In this document: piece by piece, positions 39,064 through 44,629 of the stretch
Position numbering within the stretch: position 1 is the stretch's first letter
How the letters are laid out: each line of letters begins with the position of its first letter
DNA from: a virus
Length of the DNA: 44,629 nucleotides
IMG/VR virus record: IMGVR_UViG_3300013131_000004
Location: 1-44,629 of that record
Reading direction: 5' to 3' (one strand)
Notes under the pieces: model-generated
Told to the model about the DNA's origin: nothing
What the model saw: only the letters and a program-made list of their open reading frames with translations
The model's database searches: none
Translations under genes and position numbers: made by a program

Positions 39064-39606
39064 TCACGTTACGTCAAATGTCCGCTTGGGAGTGGGCGCC
39101 ACCGTGGTCTCGCCGATCACCTCGGCGATGTAGTTCCCGGTCTCGTCCAGCGTGTCCACCGTCGAAACCGTCACGTCGCACTGGGCCCGGCTCTCAGGTC
39201 GGGTCGGCAGCAGGGACGTCAAGTCCCGCACGCTGCCCACGGTTTGCACGCGGACGCCGGCGGCCACAAGTGCGGCCCGGTCCGCCTCAAGGTTCAGCTT
39301 CTGCAGCGCCGTCCCCAGCAGCACGTCGGCGCGTGTGGCGCCGGTCGTGTCGTCGGTGAATACCTGCAGGCTGATCACATGGGTACGGAAGAAGCGAGAC
39401 GTCAGCTTGCCCGCCGTGGTCGTGCTGCGGACCTTTTCGTCGGCGCTGGCGGCCACGCCGTCCGGCACATCGGAGACGGTCACCTGTATCTGGCCGAACG
39501 GCTTGGCCGGCCGGGGCATGTCCTGGTTGGCCCAGAACACCGGGTAGCCCAGCGCGCCGGCGAACCATGTGGCCAGTCCGGCCCGTGCAGTCGTTGCCAG
39601 CGCCAT
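39064..39606 (-). CDS. Neck/tail terminator protein
   Basis: 180 aa starting at a one-base overlap with the preceding gene. Central strands FGQIQVTVSDVPDG and RFFRTHVISLQVFTDDTTGA are typical of phage neck terminator proteins (LIC_12616/gp12-like), which cap the tail before head joining. Located directly before the sheath gene. Confidence 0.75.
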   Translation of the reverse strand: MALATTARAGLATWFAGALGYPVFWANQDMPRPAKPFGQIQVTVSDVPDGVAASADEKVRSTTTAGKLTSRFFRTHVISLQVFTDDTTGATRADVLLGTALQKLNLEADRAALVAAGVRVQTVGSVRDLTSLLPTRPESRAQCDVTVSTVDTLDETGNYIAEVIGETTVAPTPKRTFDVT

Positions 39607-39962
39607 TACACGTCCTCCACAAGTACCAAGCGCCGGTAGCCACCATGGGCGCTGTAGGCGCGTACATCGAGCGGCTCAAAGGCCGTGCCGTCGATGATGA
39701 TCTTGTCCGGCAAGACGCCCTGCCCGTCGCTGCCCGTCCGCACGTCGGCCGTCGTGTGCATCAGCCACTTGGCCCGACTGCGCACGCCCTCGGCAAGCAG
39801 CTGCATCGTCCTGGCATCAGGCACCTGCAGGCAGGCCTGGACGGTCGTGTCCGTCGCAGCTCCGGCCGTGTAGATGCCGTTGGACGCGGAGCCGGTCGCA
39901 TAGCGACGCCGGGTCACGGCGGTCTCGGCCAAGTCGGCTACCACATCGGAGACGTCGATCAT
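39606..39962 (-). CDS. Head-tail joining (minor structural) protein
   Basis: 118 aa; ATGA overlap with the preceding gene. Small beta-rich protein: AVTRRRYATGSASNGIYTAG, CLQVPDARTMQLLAEGVRSR, DKIIIDGTAFEPLDVRAYSA, GGYRRLVLVEDV. Resembles small head-completion proteins in the connector cluster. Exact role in the neck is inferred from position. Confidence 0.72.
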   Translation of the reverse strand: MIDVSDVVADLAETAVTRRRYATGSASNGIYTAGAATDTTVQACLQVPDARTMQLLAEGVRSRAKWLMHTTADVRTGSDGQGVLPDKIIIDGTAFEPLDVRAYSAHGGYRRLVLVEDV

Positions 39963-40477
39963 CGCTTGTCCCCCTCGCCGCCTACCTTGTAGGCCAGACT
40001 GCCGATCAGCTGTCCGGTATCGATCAGCGGCGTGTGCGACCCAGCCATGCCGGCAACGCCGCCACCGTGCCCGGCCTTCTTGTCGCGGCTGGCGATCGTC
40101 GTGGCCGACAGCTCGGGTTTGACTCCGGCCTGCAGCAACTCGCGGATGTCGCCCAGGATCAACTCGCCCAGGAACTCCAGCACCTCAGGAGCGTCGTACT
40201 CACCGTCGACCAGGCGCTGCACGCCGAGCTTGGCCCGGTCGCCGATCTCGGTCTGCTTGGACGCCACCCCGGCCCGCAGGAAACTGCGCTCGGGAATTCG
40301 CGACGTACCGAACTCATGGACCGCAGCCAGCTGCGCCATGTTGATCGGCTCGCCCTTGTCGTCCTTGTGCGCCGGCGCATCGCTGTGCACGCCGACCGTC
40401 AGCTCCAGTTTGTGCAGGTGACGGATCTTGCCGTGCAGCGCGTCGAGGCGTCGGCGGTCGTCCAGCTCGACGCTCAT
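39959..40477 (-). CDS. Tail completion / virion morphogenesis protein (HK97 gp10-like)
   Basis: 172 aa from ATG 40477, which shares a base with the preceding stop (TGATG); the longer frame upstream is a shadow. Diagnostic stretches are LAAVHEFGTSRIPERSFLRA, SHTPLIDTGQLIGSLAYKVG and a C-terminal charged end. Such proteins complete the neck/tail connector. Confidence 0.82.
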   Translation of the reverse strand: MSVELDDRRRLDALHGKIRHLHKLELTVGVHSDAPAHKDDKGEPINMAQLAAVHEFGTSRIPERSFLRAGVASKQTEIGDRAKLGVQRLVDGEYDAPEVLEFLGELILGDIRELLQAGVKPELSATTIASRDKKAGHGGGVAGMAGSHTPLIDTGQLIGSLAYKVGGEGDKR

Positions 40478-40821
40478 CAGAGCACCCGCGGCCCGCCGCC
40501 GGCTGCCCGCAATAGCAGCGTCAGCATCCGGCCCCATTGCGTGGTCTGGTAGGCACCGGCAGCGACGTCGGGTGTCGAGTACTGGGTTTCAACGTCGCCA
40601 ACCTTGCGACTTGTCACCGAGCCGCCGGAGCCCGCCGCGCCGCCCGTGCTGCTCTGGAGCTGGTGACAGGTCCACAGCAGCACGGCCTGGTCGTAGTCGT
40701 CGCCGAGCTTGGAGGCCGACAGGTGGGTTGGGGCGAACCCCAGCCACGTATTGACCACAGAATCAGTGACGGCCGCAAAGGCCGGGGCAAACGCCTTGAC
40801 CTGTGCGGCCGTCACTGCCAT
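40477..40821 (-). CDS. Head-tail connector protein (DUF4054-like)
   Basis: 114 aa. Starts ATG 40821 with GAGG upstream. FAPAFAAVTDSVVNTWLGFA followed by DQAVLLWTCHQLQSSTGGAA and a glycine/serine hinge then SRKVGDVETQYSTPDVAAG is the pattern of DUF4054/gp6-like adaptors, which attach to the portal. Follows the capsid gene. Confidence 0.82.
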   Translation of the reverse strand: MAVTAAQVKAFAPAFAAVTDSVVNTWLGFAPTHLSASKLGDDYDQAVLLWTCHQLQSSTGGAAGSGGSVTSRKVGDVETQYSTPDVAAGAYQTTQWGRMLTLLLRAAGGGPRVL

Positions 40822-40872
40822 GGTTGCCTCGGGACTGCTGAGCTACGGGATGCGCAGCGAGCGCATTGAGAC

Positions 40873-41940
40873 CTAGATGCCGTAGAGGATGCGCATCGCC
40901 AGCGGCTTGAACACCGCGACGCCGCCGGCCTGAGCGTGACAGGGCACGATGTAGCCGAAGCCGATCTGCTGCGGCGCCAGTTCGCTGAACGGCAGCGCCA
41001 TGATGCGGCCGGCGACCATCGGGTCGAACCGGTACAGCAGGCCCCAGGCATCGCTGCCGCCGCCAGCGCCCGTCTCCATCTCGCTGTGCGAGGTGATCTG
41101 GAAGTCGGTCTGCTGGGTCGCGGCCGCCAGCACCATCTGCAGGAACTGCAGCACGGTGATGTCGGTGCCGTTGCTGCGCTTCATCATCGCCAACTGGCTG
41201 TAGCGGCTGGACGGCAAGGCCAAGCGGTTGGGCCGCAGGGCCTTGTTGCCCTTAGTGGCCGCTTCGATGGCGGTCACTTCGGTCTGCACATCGGTCTGGA
41301 TCTCGTCCGCTTCCTTGTTGGCCCACAGGCGGCTCAGCGAAGCGCCCACGGCCACGTTGGTCTTGACGATGTTGGCGTCAGTCAGCACGCCCGGCAGGCC
41401 GCGCTTGGTATCGCCGGTCCAGATGGCCGTATTGATGTCCTGCTCGATGATGCGGCGAGCGGCCACGCCCTTGAGGCTCTCCAGCGGGTAGCCCAGCTTG
41501 GCACGCTGCTGCTCGCCAATGTCGTAGCCGTAGTGGCTGGTGAACGTACCGATCGGCGTGCTCTCCTTGCTCGCGTTGACCTCGACCGCCGGGCCGAGAC
41601 CCGAGTAGCCGCTGCCCGACGAGCCGCCGACCAGCATCTCGACTTCCGGCCAGGCGTAGCTGGTCGCACCGGGAGGCGGCTGGTCGGGAGCCAGGGGCAG
41701 CAGCATGGTGCCCGACAGATCGGGGTACACGGCCAGGTGCGCCTGGGTCGACAGGTGCTCCAGATGCCGCTCGAACGCGATGGCATCGGCGCGCGACACC
41801 ACGGCGCCATCGACGCCCATCCAGCCGTCGCGGGTGATGCGATCGGCCAGGCCGGCGAACGGATTGGCCGGGATCGAGTCCGCCCGCAGGTGCATCCCAG
41901 CGGTGGCCAACAGGCGCTTCATCTCTTGCTGCAAGTGCAT
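40873..41940 (-). CDS. Major capsid protein (DUF2184-like)
   Basis: 355 aa with GGGAG/AGAG upstream of ATG 41940. HK97-fold capsid subunit, DUF2184-type: FERHLEHLSTQAHLAVYPDL, TSHYGYDIGEQQRAKLGYPL, SLKGVAARRIIEQDINTAIW, LALPSSRYSQLAMMKRSNGT and the end MALPFSELAPQQIGFGYIVP. It follows the decoration protein gene. Capsid size is not readable from sequence. Confidence 0.9.
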   Translation of the reverse strand: MHLQQEMKRLLATAGMHLRADSIPANPFAGLADRITRDGWMGVDGAVVSRADAIAFERHLEHLSTQAHLAVYPDLSGTMLLPLAPDQPPPGATSYAWPEVEMLVGGSSGSGYSGLGPAVEVNASKESTPIGTFTSHYGYDIGEQQRAKLGYPLESLKGVAARRIIEQDINTAIWTGDTKRGLPGVLTDANIVKTNVAVGASLSRLWANKEADEIQTDVQTEVTAIEAATKGNKALRPNRLALPSSRYSQLAMMKRSNGTDITVLQFLQMVLAAATQQTDFQITSHSEMETGAGGGSDAWGLLYRFDPMVAGRIMALPFSELAPQQIGFGYIVPCHAQAGGVAVFKPLAMRILYGI

Positions 41941-42005
41941 TTTCTCTTCTCCCGCGCCCGAGAGCGCCCGTTGTCCCTGTGTCGAGTACCCAGTTCAGCT
42001 CGCTA

Positions 42006-42491
42006 CTACGGCAGCGAGATCTCCAACTCGGCATAACCGTCAGCCACCGCGCCGTCGGCCTTCCAGCGGGCACCGGTGATCTGGTAGTTCTTGCCGCCGT
42101 CCGAGGTCTTGCCGAACATGCCCTTCTTCTTGGCACCGTCGTCGGTGTACCGCAGGTAGACCGGGTCGTTGACCGACACGTCTTCCTCGATGACCGCCAT
42201 ACCCGTGCCGCGCTGCAGCACCGGGACCGGCTTGTTCTGGGCATAGCCCGTCGCGACGTTCTCGGCTTCGAGGCTCTGATCGTCCCAGACCAGGCCGGCG
42301 GGCAGGTCGGTCGAGGCCGCCGGCACACGCACGCAGTCGTTGCCGCTGGCCACGTCGATGCACACGCCGTAGCCCAGCTTGATCGCCGTGCTCAGGTTGT
42401 TCAGGTAGCTCTCGGTCTTGTCGCTGTGCTCGCGCTTGGTGCGCATGCCGGCGTAGCCGATGGTAGGATTGGAAACAGTGGTCTGCGGCAT
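42006..42491 (-). CDS. Head decoration / structural cement protein
   Basis: 161 aa with GAGAGGA upstream. Resembles gp24/DUF2190-type cement proteins: IGYAGMRTKREHSDKTESYL, AIKLGYGVCIDVASGNDCV, VIEEDVSVNDPVYLRYTDDG. It stabilises the capsid lattice and lies between protease/scaffold and capsid genes, the normal place. Confidence 0.8.
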   Translation of the reverse strand: MPQTTVSNPTIGYAGMRTKREHSDKTESYLNNLSTAIKLGYGVCIDVASGNDCVRVPAASTDLPAGLVWDDQSLEAENVATGYAQNKPVPVLQRGTGMAVIEEDVSVNDPVYLRYTDDGAKKKGMFGKTSDGGKNYQITGARWKADGAVADGYAELEISLP

Positions 42492-42542
42492 GGCATCCTC
42501 TCTGGGTCAGGTTGACGAAACAGTCCTTGGCGTCGCTGAGGC

Positions 42543-43118
42543 TTAGCCCGCGACCAACTTGGCCGGGTCGATACCGGCGGCCCGGGCCCGCGAGATCGCC
42601 ACGGCCGCGGCGCGCGAGGTGGTGCTGTCGGCCTTGGTCTCTTCGCCGTCGGCCTTGGTCACCAGGGTCTTGCCGGCCTGGATGACCGGGCTGGCAACGC
42701 CGGTGTCCATGACCGCATCGAACCGCGCGGCCAGATACTCCGAGCTCTTGCCTTCCAGCTCGGCCTTGGGCTGAGCCTTCAGGATGACCGCCTTGCGCAG
42801 ATCGTCGTCGCTGGCGTCGACCTTGAACGCCTCGCCCAGCACCTTCTGCGCCTTGCCTTCGAGCTCGATGCGAGCGCGAACGCGGGCCTCCGCCTTCTTG
42901 TCGGCGTCGGCGCTGTCGGTCTTGAGCTTCTGGCTCTCGGCTTTGGCGGCGTCGCGCTCGCCCTCGGCCTGATCCAGCTTGGTCTTGAGCGCCTTGGCCT
43001 CGTCCTGGGCGGCCTTGATCGTGGCGTCCTGGGTATCCAGGTGCGCGCTGATGGCCGTCGCCTGGCCGGCGTCTTCGATGTCCAGAGTCACTCGGCCGAT
43101 GGTGATGCGCGAAGGCAT
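42543..43118 (-). CDS. Nested scaffold protein from an internal start
   Basis: 191 aa predicted from ATG 43118 in the same frame as the protease gene. AGGAG (43130-43126) lies seven nt upstream of this internal ATG, better than at the gene's own 5' end. The product is the charged, coiled-coil half: DEAKALKTKLDQAEGERDAA, SADADKKAEARVRARIELEG. By analogy with lambda C/Nu3 it would be the free scaffold, while the full-length protein carries the protease. Confidence 0.6.
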   Translation of the reverse strand: MPSRITIGRVTLDIEDAGQATAISAHLDTQDATIKAAQDEAKALKTKLDQAEGERDAAKAESQKLKTDSADADKKAEARVRARIELEGKAQKVLGEAFKVDASDDDLRKAVILKAQPKAELEGKSSEYLAARFDAVMDTGVASPVIQAGKTLVTKADGEETKADSTTSRAAAVAISRARAAGIDPAKLVAG

Positions 43119-43733
43119 AGGCTTTCTCCTGCTGTCGTCGGCCACCGGGGCCGGGTTCGTCTCGGGGTCGACTTGCTCGGCGCCGTCCATACGGACCCGA
43201 ACTTCAGAGCCCTGCCGGGCTCGGTCGACCAGGGCGACGTGGTTGCACTTCCGATTGACCTGCACCGCGTCGTAGCGCTGACCTTGAAACTCGCCCGACT
43301 GGGCCACAAGTGTGCAGGTGTAGCCGCAGCTCAACTCACGGGTGCCAGCCCGCAGCCGGTCCACACCGTCCTTACGGGTGATCGACATCGGCGCGACCTG
43401 GCGACCACTGCGGACTGCGACCGAGTCGCCGAGCTGGCCGATGACCCAGTCCTTGGCGTTGTCGGCCTTGACTAGCGCCGGCGGGTGGCCAAGCGTGACC
43501 GGTGCCATCTTGCAACTGGCCAGCCACGTCGGGTCTTCCAGGGTCGTCGCCGGCACGTACTCGCCGTACACGGTGCCGTCGGCTTTGCGGTACTGGAACA
43601 CGCCGACCCGGGCGATGGTGCCCTCGCCACGGTAGAAGCCAGTGACCGGGTCGAAGCCAGCGGCCGCGTCCAGGGTCACCCGGTCTTCGCGGTAGACGGT
43701 CTGGGGCTCGGGATTGGTCGGCTTTCCGTTCAT
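42543..43733 (-). CDS. Prohead protease-scaffold (DUF2213-like)
   Basis: 396 aa from ATG 43733 (a TTG at 43769 would add 12 residues). The N-terminal half matches DUF2213: TLDAAAGFDPVTGFYRGEGT, IARVGVFQYRKADGTVYGEY, LASCKMAPVTLGHPPALVKA, RAGTRELSCGYTCTLVAQSG, NHVALVDRARQGSEVRVRMD; the family is thought to be a capsid maturation protease. The C-terminal half is a highly charged coiled coil suitable as scaffold, followed by a flexible end. An internal start could yield the scaffold alone. Confidence 0.85.
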   Translation of the reverse strand: MNGKPTNPEPQTVYREDRVTLDAAAGFDPVTGFYRGEGTIARVGVFQYRKADGTVYGEYVPATTLEDPTWLASCKMAPVTLGHPPALVKADNAKDWVIGQLGDSVAVRSGRQVAPMSITRKDGVDRLRAGTRELSCGYTCTLVAQSGEFQGQRYDAVQVNRKCNHVALVDRARQGSEVRVRMDGAEQVDPETNPAPVADDSRRKPMPSRITIGRVTLDIEDAGQATAISAHLDTQDATIKAAQDEAKALKTKLDQAEGERDAAKAESQKLKTDSADADKKAEARVRARIELEGKAQKVLGEAFKVDASDDDLRKAVILKAQPKAELEGKSSEYLAARFDAVMDTGVASPVIQAGKTLVTKADGEETKADSTTSRAAAVAISRARAAGIDPAKLVAG

Positions 43734-43779
43734 GCCGGCAGGGTCGGGCCGGTGGGCGGGGAGCGACAAGTGCGCCGAG

Positions 43780-44629
43780 CTAGGCGCGCTTAGCCCGACC
43801 GCCGTACTCGGCCAGTGTGGCCTTGGTCGCCGACTCGTACTCGGCCGGCGTCATGACCTCGGCCTGCTCGATGTCCTGGGCCGAGACCACCGGGATCGCC
43901 ACGCACCGACACTGAATCGGCTGGCCAGGGTGGCCAGGCGGTGGCGGCGACTCCCAGCTAAACACACGTCCTTGCAGCGCAATATGCTCGGGCCGCTCGC
44001 GCGCGTCCATGACGCCCTGCCAGCGGTAGTGGTTGATGCCGAGCTTTTGCTGCCGGGCCTGGGTCAGCGCTCCGTTGTACTTATTGACCTGGTCGCGAGC
44101 GATGAGACGGGCCCGACGTTGGCCGATACCCTGCTCTTGCTCTATATCCTTTGCCAATGTTTCCCAGCGCTTACCCGACTCAACGCCGGCACGCACCTTG
44201 TCGTCGATGCGTTGACGCATCTCTTCGGGGATGTCCTTGATCAGCGCCGTATTTTCGCGCACGAAGCGGTCGCGGGCCGCCTGCAGGTACGCGCTCCCCT
44301 GCAGCGGCTGCACAGCGAGACCCAGTTCGCGCGCCACGTCTGCCACGTTGGCCCCGTTGTAGATCTCGACCCGCGCGGCCGCCTGGGCCACCACCTCTGC
44401 GCTCAGCGGCGCTAGGCTGTGCACCCGGATCTTGAAGCGGCCGAGGGCCTCGAAGATCTTGATGGGCTTGGGCGGTGGTGGCGCGCCGTCGGCGTCCTGC
44501 CGTTGCTCGGCCGCCAGGTCGCGGAGCACCGGCAGCAGCAGCTCGTCGACCAGCTTGGCCACGGCCGTTGCTACCCGCTCCAGCTGCAGCGCATACCACG
44601 CCTCAATGGCCAGCGGCGCCGCGACTCGC
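43780..44629 (-). CDS. Head morphogenesis protein (Mu gpF-like), main part
   Basis: This is the larger part of the gene that begins at 134 after circular closure (about 289 aa in all). The C-terminal domain carries the Mu gpF/SPP1 gp7 pattern: RARLIARDQVNKYNGALTQA, RQQKLGINHYRWQGVMDARE, then RPEHIALQGRVFSW and GQPIQCRCVAIPVV, whose cysteines and histidine are typical. The N-terminal part is helical (VAKLVDELLLPVLRDLAAEQ). It binds the portal and assists prohead assembly or DNA ejection. It ends 47 nt before the protease ATG. Confidence 0.88.
   Translation of the reverse strand, partial: RVAAPLAIEAWYALQLERVATAVAKLVDELLLPVLRDLAAEQRQDADGAPPPPKPIKIFEALGRFKIRVHSLAPLSAEVVAQAAARVEIYNGANVADVARELGLAVQPLQGSAYLQAARDRFVRENTALIKDIPEEMRQRIDDKVRAGVESGKRWETLAKDIEQEQGIGQRRARLIARDQVNKYNGALTQARQQKLGINHYRWQGVMDARERPEHIALQGRVFSWESPPPPGHPGQPIQCRCVAIPVVSAQDIEQAEVMTPAEYESATKATLAEYGGRAKRA
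44516..44629. repeat. Terminal direct repeat, right copy
   Basis: Identical to 1-114; see the left copy. The two together show that the contig closes on itself. Confidence 0.95.

Noticed and set aside
37566-39359. 597-aa open frame on the plus strand
   Set aside because: Antisense to the sheath gene; composition is Arg/Gly/Ala-rich shadow sequence.

Overview
The window is almost certainly one complete tailed-phage genome assembled as a circle. Bases 1-114 are repeated exactly at 44516-44629, leaving a unique length of 44,515 bp. The repeat lies inside a head-morphogenesis gene that reads through the joint, so it marks circular closure (or a circularly permuted, headful-packaged molecule) rather than physical gene borders. 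A contractile tail sheath, tail tube, gp25-like wedge, J-like baseplate protein and spike identify a myovirus-type member of Caudoviricetes. The base composition is very GC-rich. Two lipoproteins, one cysteine-rich, and a sigma-region-4-like regulator resemble proteins of Deltaproteobacteria/Myxococcota-like hosts; the host assignment is inference only. I saw no integrase, no canonical CI repressor, no DNA polymerase of family A or B, and no CRISPR array.

Layout. The late (structural) operon is on the minus strand and reads from 4374 down through base 1, across the joint, and from 44515 down to 23886. Its order is: unknown protein, small terminase, large terminase, DUF1073-type portal, Mu-gpF-like head morphogenesis, DUF2213 protease with a nested scaffold start, head decoration protein, major capsid protein, connector and neck proteins, sheath, tube, tail chaperone with a -1 frameshift, tape measure, Dit-like protein, baseplate plug, hub, spike, wedge, J protein, DUF2612 protein, and a large fibre with YadA-like head repeats. 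A small accessory island (26.9-28.5 kb) interrupts the operon with two plus-strand lipoprotein genes and a minus-strand HTH gene. A further structural protein, a compact lysis cassette (24.8-26.2 kb) and a second fibre follow.

The plus strand from 4.5 to 23.85 kb is the early/replication arm: an HTH protein, a very large Prim-Pol/ATPase replication protein, a RecB-like nuclease with a probable Fe-S cluster, two zinc-ribbon proteins, an adenine methyltransferase, an ASCH protein, a SNF2-like helicase, a probable ssDNA-binding protein, a tRNA-like element, a RuvC-like resolvase, an SbcC-like ATPase and a sigma-like regulator, plus many small, tightly overlapped genes. Together these suggest origin-specific primase/helicase replication using host polymerase, coupled to a phage-encoded recombination set.

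The most notable non-gene structures are: a 29-bp inverted array of a GCGGGGGAT iteron inside the replication gene (candidate origin); AT-rich palindromes in the same gene; a four-copy operator-like motif built on ATTATCAGACGTC; a 30-bp promoter-like element repeated before three operons; a canonical T TTT TTG slippery site in the tail chaperone; and a tRNA-like element with perfect acceptor, D and T arms but an abnormal anticodon arm and a very long extra arm.
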